Positions 34,919-46,500 of a stretch of DNA of 64,000 nucleotides are shown here, in pieces (position 1 is the first letter of the stretch; the number at the start of each line of letters is the position of its first letter). Location of the stretch: assembly GCA_032209605.1 (NCBI GenBank), contig JASFXZ010000043.1, forward strand, positions 482,819 to 546,818. The letters are read 5' to 3'. The DNA is from Mactromeris polynyma (Eukaryota > Mollusca > Bivalvia > Venerida > Mactridae). The translations under genes and the position numbers were made by a program. The notes beneath the pieces were generated by a model. That model worked only from the letters and a program-made list of their open reading frames with translations. It ran no database searches and was not told the origin of the DNA.

Positions 34919-35021
34919 GCTTGGATTTCAATGGAAAGTCAATGTGAAATACTCAATCCACTCAATCAAATTTATATTTTGAGATATGCGACTGAAAGTT
35001 GGTATATATGTTTGTAGTTAT

Positions 35022-35170
35022 AATTTTTGCAATTCAATTCAATTCAATATCTTTATTTCCACCATAGATGGTGATATGATATATATGTACAAGTGAATAT
35101 TTACATGAGGTATTACAGCACTATATACATAATAACAACAAATATTTGCCATATCAACTAGGTATAGCGT
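35022..35170 (-). mobile_element. LINE 3'-end fragment with (ATTGA)n tail
   Basis: On the minus strand, CACCATCTATGGTGGAAATA then AAGATATTGAATTGAATTGA. A short 3' UTR ending in a five-base microsatellite is typical of LINEs that do not use poly(A). Similar GGAAATAAAGA ends occur near 40930 and 33300. Confidence 0.6.
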
Positions 35171-35539
35171 TTTATCTAAATATGAAACACTTTCTTCTAT
35201 TGTGAATTTGACTGGCGGATCATTGCGATCATTGCGATATCATTTAAACATTTGTATTTTTAAAAACAATAACCAATTGTAACTTAGTCATTCATAATAT
35301 TCTAGCATTCTTGATGGTGTCTGAAAGTTTCAGCTGATAATAATAAGAAATATTGATTCTATCGCGCCTTTCCACAAGTCTCGATTCCTATGCGTGGATA
35401 GGACTCCTATCCGCACTTTAGCTATACCGGCTTATAGAAGAAGTTAGAAGAAGTGCATCACTGAAGATAGATACTATTCAAATCCTTCTTTTATCAGACC
35501 TTGATGCAGACAATAAAGACTTATATAATACACTGATTA

Positions 35540-36444
35540 ATGCCCCCTTCACATACGCGGATTTTTCTTAGGAGTCCTTACGGATAGCCAACTCGTAGTC
35601 AATCGCAAGCATCCGTCAATAACTCGCTGATATCCGTTAATAACTTGTCACATCTCCGAACAACTCGCAGACACTCTTAAGGATCCGTGTAAGGAGAGGC
35701 AAATATTTTGACATGTCAAAAATCTTCTTACGATTGTCCACGGATTGATTTTTCCGTAAATAACTCGTAACAATCCGTAAGTATCGTAAACCGCTCTCAA
35801 AAACACATAAATATCCGTAAACTGCTCGCAAGAATCCGTAAATGACTCGTAACAATTTTGTTTACGATTTGTTACGGTTAGTTTACGATTTGTTTACGGA
35901 TTATTTACGGATTATTATGAGTGCTTACGTGTTGTTTACGATTTCATTCGGGTCGTGTTACGATGGCTTTCGGATTGTTACGAGCTATTACGAGCACTTT
36001 ACGTGTAGTTACGAGTACTTTACGAAAAGATACGTATACTTTACGTATTCTTACGTATTGTTTACGATTTGGGGAAAGGTATAAAAGCAGCAAAATCGTA
36101 ACAAAATCAAACTAACTCGTAACTATTCGTAACAACACGTAAACAGGTCATAACTAACACGTAAAAGCTTCGATGAATAGTAACATTCCGTAATATACTC
36201 GTAACAATCCGTAAAAAGCTCGTAAAATGCCCGTAAGTTATCCGTGCAACTCATAACAAATCGTGGAATTTTGCCGTAAATACATCGTGATAACTCGTGA
36301 TAATCCGTAATAAACCGTAAATAGCTCGTAATAACTCGTAACAACTCTTAAATCGGTCGTAAAAGTGGCCAAATCGTAAGGATCCGTGAATTTGTGCGAT
36401 CCGTAAGGACTCGTAAGAAAAATCCGTGTATGTGAAGGGGGCAT
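35540..36444. mobile_element. 0.9-kb fold-back element built of CGTAA motifs
   Basis: The ends ATGCCCCCTTCACATACGCG and, inverted, TGTGAAGGGGGCAT are flanked by TA on both sides. The inverted match continues for about 45 bp through GGATTTTTCTTA and GTCCTTACGG. The interior is almost entirely degenerate short repeats of the type TCCGTAA / TCGTAAC. Their orientation flips: CGTAA on the plus strand at about 35580-35860, TTACG at about 35862-36075, and CGTAA again at about 36090-36430. Overlapping open frames with YELFT-like repeats are by-products. No transposase. Confidence 0.88.
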
Positions 36445-36511
36445 TACAGTTAAGACCGTTAAGTTCCCCCATTTTTCGTGAGTAAATATTACTGGCTTCA
36501 ATCTCTTAATA

Positions 36512-36810
36512 CATAGTTCCCACATCTACAATATTTACCTCCCTTGTTCTGAATTGTCGGCCATTTTGATAGGCACATTTCCATGAAGTTTATGGGGAAT
36601 ATAATGTAAACGATGATAAACTAATCTGATATATAAAAAATAACTTATTTCATTATGCTCATGTGGGCATTTGGCTCAGTAAGTTGAAGAAAAAGTGGTT
36701 GTCACATGCAAATTCTCTTGGTATTTTCTCAATTATCACATTTTTTTGTCTATCAAAATGGCCGACAGTTAAGAACAAGGGAGGTAAATATTGTAGATCT
36801 AGGAACTATG
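36512..36810 (+). mobile_element. MITE family A, copy 2 (TA target site)
   Basis: 299 bp, flanked by TA on both sides, with terminal inverted repeats of about 60 bp (CATAGTTCCCACATCTACAA and TTGTAGATCTAGGAACTATG). It lacks about 25 bp present in copy 3 in the right-hand interior. It lies in the last intron of the GTPase gene. Confidence 0.92.
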
Positions 36811-37194
36811 TATATGACTTGTATCTAAAATTCCCAATACAAGTATGTTGTCAGGTTTAACAAATGTTTTAATGTTTGTGGTTATATTCAAATACAATAA
36901 TTGTATATTTTGGAAAATTAGATTGTAAACTATCCAAAGGAACATATTGTTTAAGAAAATCGAACTAAAACAAGTCAGATAGACAGTTTAAAAAATAGCA
37001 TTTTCTACAAATTTAAGCGTAGCTCATACTCACAGTTCAGGTTAGGTAACTCTTTGTTTCACTCTATATGATTCTGATATTTATGTTGTAAGGTATTGAA
37101 ACTTTTAACAGGTGTATGAAAGGTAGAACACTGATATTGTCATAAAATGTGTATAACATAAAGGTCTGTACAGATTTTTCTTTCTTATATTCAG

Positions 37195-37658
37195 ATACCG
37201 CAGATGTTTTCCTGATTTTCTCCAAGTGGGATTTGGTTATATATCCAAAAAAGCTTAATCTATTTGCTCTTGATGGCAGTTGGCGACAGGACATCACTAT
37301 TAGCGCAGAAGATGCCATGAATGCCCGTAATGATTTACTTGCTGCATTCAACATGGAAGGAATTTGTGAACATACTAGTAGGAAATGGTCAAGCTTTATG
37401 AGTGACACTGGTTATGATAATGTCTTCATTGAGAACAATGCTCTAGAATTCTTGAAACTGCTTGTTGAGCTACCCACACCTGATCCCCCACCACCCCCGC
37501 CCCCTCCTGACTGTCTGTCAAAGTTAAAACTGCTTTTGTTTGATTTTTGGCAATTCATTGAATTCATTCTGCCGAAAGGTTTTCTTGTGTATGGTATTTT
37601 GGCTATTCTTGTTGCTATTTTGGCAATATTGATAATGCTTCTTACAAAGGACTTGTAG
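37195..37658 (+). CDS. IFI44-like GTPase, last exon: G4, C-terminal domain, Pro-rich linker, membrane anchor
   Basis: Acceptor TATATTCAG, joined in phase 1 (T|AT, Tyr) after a 7.4-kb intron. DVFLIFSKWDLV carries SKWD (37221-37232), a G4 motif in T/SKxD form that would set guanine specificity. An all-helical-looking region follows, with AEDAMNARNDLLAAF and then FIENNALEFLKLLVELPT, then a run of eight prolines (37485-37508). The C-terminal helix runs from GFLVYGILAI through LVAILAILIMLL (about 37577-37640), before TKDL and the TAG stop. The hydrophobic segment lies within five residues of the C-terminus, so the protein is probably tail-anchored. The combination suggests a membrane-tethered immune-type GTPase; the role is inferred. 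Confidence 0.88.
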
Positions 37659-39261
37659 ATGTAGTGTATGCAGTGATACCTCCATACAGCATTGAGGTAA
37701 TTGTGTATGGTCTGTTACAGGTATCACCTGACCAATATGACTGTATCTTCTTGCTTGTTCATTCCCACATTGCTTGGTATAAACCAATATTCCATTTATT
37801 ATTGAAGTACAACATGTATTGTGTTTCCATTTCCTTCTAGATTGCTGTAACTAAGAATGTCAGGGGAGCCAGAATATTTTTGAACAGATTTGCTGTTCTT
37901 GTTTTATTTGCATTTTTGTAATTTGTTTTGAGATTTTGAATTTGGTTCATACACGACCTCTGTGGACGGCCCTGGTAATGTTAGCTGTATTACTCATTTA
38001 GTTTTCATTTAATCTTTACTATGGACACGTTGTCTATTATCTCGTTCATTGTCAATTACTGGTCAGATTGTCTCCATGGAATCTCACGAGTCTTTGCAAT
38101 GATGACAGACATATTTTGTGCCAGTTAGCACCCTTGATGATTGGCTTTTAGTGAGAAAGATTTAAACAGGGCAATGTGAATTGGTCAAAGCCAATTACTC
38201 TATAGCAATTATTAAATGCAACTAATTGTATACATTGCTTGCCAGGTTGTATATTTTACTTGATCTGGGCTTCAGACTTGCGAGTTCTGTTGAAGATTGT
38301 CGTAAGAATGTCTTGGACCATATAAATAATATGTACATCATATGCTGACTCTCAATCTAAATGCTTGACAGATTGTACTTGTATATTTGCTTAAAATTAG
38401 ATGTTTGTATTAACTTTTGTTTTTACTTTGTTTCTAATTACATGTAGACTAACTGTTTACTCTGTTTACTCATGTCGTGATTATTTCTCTCTGAATGTCA
38501 GGATTTGTTTTGTTTAACCTGTGATTGATAAAAGTTTTATTTGTGTGCCTAAATTGAAGGTTGGAAGTATGTGTCATTATACAGTCGGAACTCATTGACG
38601 CTCTATCAGAATACTTGGTATCATCCGAAATAAATATCACATACTGATGTGTCTTCTTAGTGGAATTGAAATGGTGTATTCAACCCATGTATTATTCATG
38701 ATTATTTTTCCTTGGTCATGTGATTCCAGAAGACTCCTTTTGCAGAAATACTTCCTGGAAATCAACCAAATTTGACTGAAAGTTTCCTTACAAGGAAGGA
38801 ATTCAAAATAGTACAAGTGCTTGTCACTGGGGGAGGGGTTTTAATAAGGATTTTCATTCAAACTATTCTTCCTCTAAATCACGAATTCAACTAAATGGAC
38901 AACACATTAGGACCGTACATTTTGTTTTAGTTTTTTCCTTAGAATGAATATAATTAAAGAATATATTCTAAAATTATACTTGAACATAATTAGGCTCATT
39001 TTGGTGAAATGCCAAGCCATTATAATTTTCCAGGTTGGAAATGGAATTGATACAGAAACTGTGATATGTTGCATACAGATACACACAATGTACACATGTA
39101 TATGTAATACTGTACATTATGTTGTTTTGTTGTTCATTTACTTATTATTGTTGAATTATTTTACTATTCTTTTATATTTTTGATACATAGACGTATTCTT
39201 TATGGTATCATTTGCTGTTTTCTAGTTTTGTAATTTTACAGTGTTTTCTTCTTAATTGTTT
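37659..39261 (+). other. GTPase 3' UTR and downstream flank
   Basis: The sequence after the stop is presumably 3' UTR; the end of transcription is not clear. It includes a degraded family C MITE at 38582-38698. The frames at 38907-39183 on both strands have no support. Confidence 0.45.
38582..38698 (+). mobile_element. MITE family C, degraded copy
   Basis: Starts CAGTCGGAACTCATTG after TA and matches the 50713-50890 element in order: TCATCCGAAATAAATATCAC, GATGTGTCTTCTTA and GAATTGAAATGG. The right end is lost. Confidence 0.7.
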
Positions 39262-40480
39262 ACAGTGTCATCTGCTATTATGATGTGTTGTCTGCATTTT
39301 TGTAGTGTTGTCTGCAATATTTACATGTCATCTGCTATTGTGTAGTGTTGTCTGCAATATTTACATGTCATCTGCTGTTGTGTAGTGTTGTCTGCAATAT
39401 TTACATGTCATCTGCTATTGTGTAGTGTTATCTGCAATATTTACATGTCATCTGCTGTTGTGTAGTGTTGTCTGCAATATTTAGATGTCATCTGTTGTTG
39501 TGTAGTGTTGTCTGCAATATTTACATGTCATCTGCTGTTGTGTAGTGTTGTCTGCAATATTTATATGTCATCAGCTGTTGTGTAGTGTTGTCTGCAATAT
39601 TTACATGTCATCTGCTGTTGTGTAGTGTTGTCTGCAATATTTACATGTCATCTGTTGTTGTGTAGTGTTGTCTGCAATATTTACATGTCATCTGCTGTTG
39701 TGTAGTGTTGTCTGCAATATTTACATGTCATCAGCTGTTGTGTAGTGTTGTCTGCAATATTTACATGTCATCTGCTGTTGTGTAGTGTTGTCTGCAATAT
39801 TTACATGTCATCAGCTGTTGTGTAGTGTTGTCTGCAATATTTACATGTCATCTGCTGTTGTGTAGTGTTGTCTGCAATATTTACATGTCATCTGCTGTTG
39901 TCTAGTGTTGTCTGCAATATTTACATGTCATCTGCTGTTGTGTAGTGTTGTCTACAATATTTACATGTCACCTGCTGTTGTGTAGTGTTGTCTACAATAT
40001 TTACATGTCATCTGCTATTTTGTAGTGTTGTCTGCAATATTTACATGTCATCTGCTGTTGTGTAGTGTTGTCTGCAATATTTACATGTCATCTGCTGTTG
40101 TCTAGTGTTGTCTACAATATTTACATGTCACCTGCTGTTGTGTAGTGTTGTCTACAATATTTACATGTCATCTGCTATTTTGTAGTGTTGTCTGCAATAT
40201 TTACATGTCATCTGCTGTTGTGTAGTGTTGTCTGCAATATTTACATGGCATCTGCTGTTGTGTAGTGTTGTCTGCAATATTTACATGTCATCTGCTATTT
40301 TGTAGTGTTGTCTGCAATATTTACATGTCATCTGCTATTTTGTAGTGTTGTCTGCAATATTTACATGTCATCTGCTGTTGTGTAGTGTTGTCTGCAATAT
40401 TTACATGTCATCTGCTGTTGTGTATTGTTGTCTGCAATATTTACATGTCATCTGCTATGTTGTAGTGTTATCTGTGATTT
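39262..40480. repeat. 40-bp minisatellite, about 30 copies
   Basis: Very homogeneous 40-bp unit: TGTAGTGTTGTCTGCAATAT plus TTACATGTCATCTGCTGTTG. A few variants recur (TGCTATTT, CTAGTG, TCTACAAT), and groups of neighbouring variants repeat as blocks, for example around 39900-40020 and 40080-40200, which points to recent expansion of multi-unit blocks. The first copies from 39262 are diverged. Confidence 0.97.
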
Positions 40481-41538
40481 TGCCGTGATTCTCTTCTTTC
40501 ATTTTGCTTGATAAGATTGTCAAGGTCAGAATTCAACTTCATAATATGTAAGCTAACTCTGTCGTCTTCAATCTGATTGGATGCTTCTTGTATTGTATTG
40601 GTCTTTGTCAAGACTCATTCGTTGTATATTATTACTGATCACTGAATTGAGTGGTATTGTGATATTTTGACTTGTATATTATTAGTTACACTGATTGTTG
40701 ATTGTGTTTTTGGGGAAATCCAGATGCATAGAGACAGAAGTACCTGTTTTTTTGCATAATTATGCTTTATATGTTATTATCAGATATGAATTGTTTAATA
40801 CATGCTGTGATAGCAACACAACTTTTAATTAATGTAATTGATGTAGAGTAACTTTTATATATATATTCTATCCAACGATGATATTGTTAAATTTTCTGCA
40901 AACCCTGTCATATATATACTCTTTATTTCCACTTTTCAGTGATTGTACATGACATGACATTAAACAACAACAACACTAAACAAAGAGAACATGACATACA
41001 TGTAAACATATATACAATGCAATACAGTGAAGTAAACAAACTAGGAAAAGGAACATCGGGGGGGGGGGAATGAGTATGTTTATACATATACATTACTAAA
41101 CTGTAATTTGTTTTGTCCTTAACATATACACTAGTTATATTAACAGACATTCTTTGATTTGTATAAATTAATTATTGCAATATAATATGTAATATAACGT
41201 TTCACTTAGTCAGATCTTGTAGAAACGAAACACAAGAAATGATTGTGTGAAGAAACAACATCATTTGGAGCAGCATATACATCAATCTAACTTATCTGGT
41301 CAATGTATGTCTGATCTTGCTGAAATTGCAACAAATATAGCGTAGATACTTGGCATAATGTTTTGTTTATTTCATGTCATTAACCAACAGATTGAACAAA
41401 TAAAATCAATGAATGTGATCATGTGAAAGAAATCAGTACTGCAGCTCCCACTTATATATGATCTGGTTGATAGGAAAGAGTCTTATAGTATGTATGCCCA
41501 CCCGGACTCGGCGCATCATGATCTACACGTAGCCAATA
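40481..41538. other. Non-coding interval with a LINE 3'-end remnant
   Basis: At about 40911-41010 the minus strand ends in GTGGAAATAAAGAG, preceded by a transcribed-looking CATGTCATGTACAATCACTG stretch, similar to LINE 3' ends elsewhere in the window. A run of ten G lies at about 41059-41068. No gene. Confidence 0.45.
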
Positions 41539-41863
41539 CATAGTTCTCAGATCTACAATATTTACCTCCCTTGTTCATAATTGTCGGCTATTTTATAGGC
41601 AAATTTCCTTTAATTTTATGGGGAATATAATGTAAACGATGATAAACTAATCCGATATATAAAAACACTTTATCATTATGCTCATATGGGCATTTGGCTC
41701 AGTAAGTTGAAGAAAAAGTGGTTGTCACATGCAAATCATCTTGGCATTTTCTCAATTATCACGTACTTGGAAATTACTCTTATAAGGGCTTATCAGTTTT
41801 GTCTATCAAAATGGCCGACAGTTAAGAACAAGGGAGGTAAATATTGTAGATGTGGGAACTATG
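41539..41863 (+). mobile_element. MITE family A, copy 3 (TA target site)
   Basis: 325 bp, TA-flanked, with the same terminal inverted repeats of about 60 bp as copies at 14229 and 36512, and the longest and best preserved interior of the three. The encoded short peptide frame is shared with the other copies and is not a gene. Confidence 0.92.
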
Positions 41864-42004
41864 TATAGCAAATAAACAAAATTTCGTGAAGAAATGTTAA
41901 TTAATAAAAAAATACTCGACTTTACAAAATTAAAATCTATATAATAAAAAAAGTAAAAAAAAAAAAGAACATTTAATATTAATTAATAGAAAAAGATAAT
42001 TGAG

Positions 42005-42160
42005 CTTTTCAAGTCTACACAGTGTGTAGTTCCACCCTATCATGGTAATGAAAACTTTTTATTACCCAGCTATCAAGGCCTGGAATTCATTACCTGATAA
42101 AATACAAAAAATAAAATATTAGAATATTAAAACAAAACTGTTTAAAATCATTATAGGTGT
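42005..42160 (+). pseudogene. LINE protein C-terminal fragment
   Basis: Read across frame changes, the sequence gives YYPAIKAWNSLPDKIQKIK and then KTKLFKIIIG. The AWNSLPxxI...K...FKxxL pattern is the end of CR1/L2-type LINE proteins, as in SLWNKLP at 34290. About 150 bp remain. Confidence 0.7.
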
Positions 42161-42652
42161 AAGTTTTGGTCGTATTACATAACTGCGGGGTGGTGTTAAT
42201 TTTGGAGAAATAGACCATTAAACAAACAAAAAAAGAATCAGTTCTTTTAAAATTCGCCTGAATTAACTAGAATGGTGCAAGGTAGGGTTCTAAGAATTTA
42301 AGATTTAAATTTGCTTAATTTTCAGAAACCCAAGCCTTGCCCAGTATTCCTAAACAATCTTAAGTTTATATTTACTCTCTTATTTGAATGTTGCTCAAAT
42401 TATTTGATATTTTTCTAAAATGCTATCTATTCATTATGAAAAGTCGGGAAATCTCAACTCAAATGATGATTTTGCTTTCAAGTATTTAAGGTTGGTGCTA
42501 GGCACTCTAAATGCTGGAGAATGGTTTGTGGTAAGATTTGAGTGAGAACTCAGCAAGGTCCGAGATTATAACAGATACTTACACTCAGTACTCAAATCAC
42601 AGAATTTACCATATTTTTGATAATATTCCATTAGAATTAGGAATTAGAATAA

Positions 42653-43130
42653 CTCTATTAATAAAGTCTTCTCTTTTTTCGATATTTCGGCTTGGAAAAC
42701 AAATGAATATAAATATCTGCGATATTTATTTGTTTTCTATTCTTGACAAATGCTATTAAGCCGAAATAGCGAAGAAAGAGTGACTTTATCAATAGCACAG
42801 AATTTACTCTTGTTAGTCTGATAGTCGTATTGAGTGTGGAAAATACCTGATAATGTCAAATAAGTGCTGAATATACGGTTTGGGTCATCTTTCTTTGAGA
42901 TTATAGCGTAGTTATAAGTTATATGATATGGGAGTAAGTATTGGGTCATAGTACCACACTCCACGCTCAGACTTAAATAATTACTTCCAGAGCTCATGTT
43001 ACACTCCAATGTCTTAGAATATGGACCACAGAGAACTTTCAGAACTCATTTAACATTATCATGCATTTTCACACTCAATATGAGCCCCTATCCTACTCAT
43101 ATAAATTTTGTGATTTTGAGTGCTGAGGGT
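42653..43130. repeat. Nested inverted repeats (fold-back sequence)
   Basis: An inner hairpin pairs 42653-42693 (TAATAAAGTC...TTTCGG) with 42761-42795 (CCGAAATA...TTTATCAATA), and within it GAAAACAAAT...TAAATATC pairs with GATATTTATTTGTTTTC around 42694-42737. A second, outer pair matches 42790-42885 against 43030-43130 inverted (TTTAACATTATCA and CACACTCAATA blocks). Probably one or two decayed inverted-repeat elements. Confidence 0.65.
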
Positions 43131-43539
43131 AATAATGCTTCACAATTCTGCATAATGTTTACTGTATATCTTCATGTTGATTGAATGCTGCATTGTAGAC
43201 ACCATGATCTTGAAAATAAAGAGTTTATGTCAAGCAGAAAATGCTGTATTGCCATTGTTATCTTTTCTTTGCCCGTCTTTCCACAAATACCTTATGTCTT
43301 AGTAGATTGTCAAGTGTATTTCCCCTTTATCCCATCTAGAGTTCTCTCCCTTTGCCCCTTCTATAGAATATGTATATATAGAACTCCAGAAGACATAAAG
43401 GGAGATAACTCGTGATAATCACCTGTGGTGCTGAAAAGTATTTGATAAAAATGCGATCCATTTTCTTGACGGTAAGTATTGATTATAAGCACTTTACTTG
43501 TCTTGTATCACTAAATAGACTCAATCTCAGATTCACATT
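43131..43539. other. Non-coding interval
   Basis: No supportable gene. It leads into the 68-bp array. Confidence 0.35.
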
Positions 43540-46500
43540 CAAAGTAAGTGTATGTCTGAGAATGTCCAGCACTCCCACATCTCCACCATCAGTCTCAGAT
43601 TCACACTCAAAGTAAGTGTATGACTGAGAATGTCCAGCACTCCCACATCTCCACCATCAGTTTCAGATTCACACTCAAAGTAAGTGTATGACAGAGAATG
43701 CCCAGCACTCCCACATCTCCACCATCAATCTCAGATTCATACTCAAAGTAAGTGTATGACAGAGAATGTCCAGATCTCCCACATCTCCACCATCAGTCTC
43801 AGATTCACACTCAAAGTAAGTGTATGACAGAGAATGCCCAGAACTCCCACATCTCCACCATCAGTCTCAGATTCATACTCAAAGTAAGTGTATGACTGAG
43901 AGTGTCCAGCACTCCCACATCTCCACCATCAGTCTCAGATTCACACTCAAAGTAAGTGTATGACTGAGAATGCCCAGAACTCCCACATCTCCACCACCAG
44001 TCTCAGATTCACACACAAAGTAAGTGTATGACTGAGAATGTCCAGCACTCCCACATCTCCACCATCAGTCTCAGATTCACACACAAAGTAAGTGTATGAC
44101 TGAGAATGTCCAGCACTCCCACATCTCCATCATCAGATTCACACTCAAAGTAAGTGTATGACAGAGAATGCCCAGCACTCCCACATCTCCATCATCAGAT
44201 TCACACTCAAAGTAAGTGTATGACTGAGAATGTCCAGCACTCCCACATCTCCATCATCAGATTCACACTCAAAGTAAGTGTATGACAGAGAATGCCCAGC
44301 ACTCCCACATCTCCATCATCAGATTCACACTCAAAGTAAGTGTATGACAGAGAATGACCAGCACTCCCACATCTCCACCATCAGATTCACACTCAAAGTA
44401 AGTGTATGACAGAGAATGACCAGCACTCCCACATCTCCACCATCAGATTCACACTCAAAGTAAGTGTATGACAGAGAATGCCCAGCACTCCCACATCTCC
44501 ACCATCAGATTCACACTCAAAGTAAGTGTATGACAGAGAATGACCAGCACTCCCACATCTCCACCATCAGATTCACACTCAAAGTAAGTGTATGACAGAG
44601 AATGCCCAGCACTCCCACATCTCCACCATCAGATTCACACTCAAAGTAAGTGTATGACAGAGAATGCCCAGCACTCCCACATCTCCACCATCAGTCTCAG
44701 ATTCACACTCAAAGTAAGTGTATGACTGAGAATGACCAGCACTCCCACATCTCCACCATCGGTCTCAGATTCACACTCAAAGTAAGTGTATGACTGAGAA
44801 TGCCCAGCACTCCCACATCTCCACAATCATTCTCAGATTCGCACTCAAAGTAAGTGCATGACTGAGAATGCCCAGCACTCCCACATCTCCACCATCAGAT
44901 TCACACTCAAAGTAAGTGCATGACTGAGAATGCCCAGCACTCCCACATCTCCACCATCAGATTCACACTCAAAGTAAGTGCATGACTGAGAATGCCCAGC
45001 ACTCCCACATCTCCACCATCAGATTCACACTTAAAGTAAGTGTATGACTGAGAATGCCCAGCACTCCCACATCTCCACCATCAGTCTCAGATTCACACTC
45101 AAAGTAAGTGTATGACTGAGAATGCCCAGCACTCCCACATCCCCACCATCAGTCTCAGATTCACACTCAAAGTAAGTGTATGACAGAGAATGTCCAGCAC
45201 TCCCACATCTCCACCATCAGTCTCAGATTCACACTCAAAGTAAGTGTATGACAGAGAATGTCCAGCACTCCCACATCTCCACCATCAGTCTCAGATTCAC
45301 ACTCAAAGTAAGTGTATGACTGAGAATGCCCAGAACTCCCACAACTCCACCATCAGTCTCAGATTCATACTCAAAGTAAGTGTATGACTGAGAATGCCCA
45401 GAACTCCCACATCTCCACCATCAGTCTCAGATTCACACTCAAAGTAAGTGTATGACTGAGAATGCCCAGAACTCCGACATCTCCATCATCAGTCTCAGAT
45501 TCACACTCAAAGTAAGTGTATGACTGAGAATGCCCAGCACTCCCACATCTCCACCATCAGTCTCAGATTCACACTCAAAGTAAGTGTATGACTGAGAATG
45601 CCCAGAACTCCCACATCCCCACCATCAGTCTCAGATTCATACTCAAAGTAAGTGTATGACTGAGAATGCCCAGCACTCCCACATCTCCACCATCAGATTC
45701 ACACTCAAAGTAAGTGTATGACTGAGAATGCCCAGCACTCCCACATCCCCACCATCAGTCTCAGATTCACACTCAAAGTAAGTGTATGACTGAGAATGCC
45801 CAGCACTCCCACATCTCCACTATCAGTCTCAGATTCACACTCAAAGTAAGTGTATGACTGAGAATGTCCAGAACTACCACATCTCCACCATCAGTCTCAG
45901 ATTCACACTCAAAGTAAGTGTATGACTGAGAATGTCCAGAACTCCCACAACTCCACCATCAGTCTCAGATTCACACTCGGAGTAAGTGTATGACTGAGAA
46001 TGCCCAGCACTCCCACATCTCCACCATCAGTCTCAGATTCACACTCAAAGTAAGTGTATGACTGAGAATGTCCAGAACTACCACAACTCCACCATCAGTC
46101 TCAGATTTACCCAGAACTACCACATCTCCACCATCAGTCTCAGATTCACACTCAAAGTAAGTGTATGACTGAGAATGCCCAGAACTCCCACATCTCCACC
46201 ATCAGTCTCAGATTCACACACAAAGTAAGTGTATGACTGAGAATGCCCAGCACTCAACATCTCCACCATCAGTCTCAGATTCACACTCAAAGTAAGTGTA
46301 TGACTGAGAATGCCCAGCACTCCCACATCTCCACCATCAGTCTCAGATTCACACTCAAAGTAAGTGTATGACAGAGAATGCCCAGAACTCCCACATCTCC
46401 ACCATCAGTCTCAGATTCACACACAAAGTAAGTGTATGACTGAGAATGCCCAGCACTCCCACATCTCCACCATCAGATTCACACACAAAGTAAGTGTATG

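Larger units (their letters stand above)
31731..35421 (+). mobile_element. 3.7-kb element with long inverted termini in the GTPase intron
   Basis: The left terminus CTAAAGGCGGATAGTAGTCC is matched, inverted, by GGACTCCTATCCGCACTTTAG at the right end. The inverted match extends about 100 bp: both sides contain TAGGAATCGAGACTTG, then AATCAATATT, then TGAAACTTTCAGACA when read inwards. The interior holds a 20-bp array whose unit resembles the right terminus (34587-34918), a truncated LINE (33720-34485), a LINE 3'-end fragment, and otherwise AT-rich sequence without a transposase. No clear target duplication was found. Confidence 0.75.

Noticed and set aside
34518..35017. Three overlapping plus-strand frames of about 130-150 codons
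   Set aside because: All three phases are open because the 20-bp array has no stops; no start or splice context.
35637..36525. Open frames on both strands with LRVxTSYYELFT-like sequence
   Set aside because: By-products of the CGTAA/TTACG words of the fold-back element; equally open on both strands.
39262..40480. Regular repeats that might suggest a CRISPR array
   Set aside because: Units abut with no unique spacers, the host sequence is eukaryotic, and there are no cas genes; it is a minisatellite.
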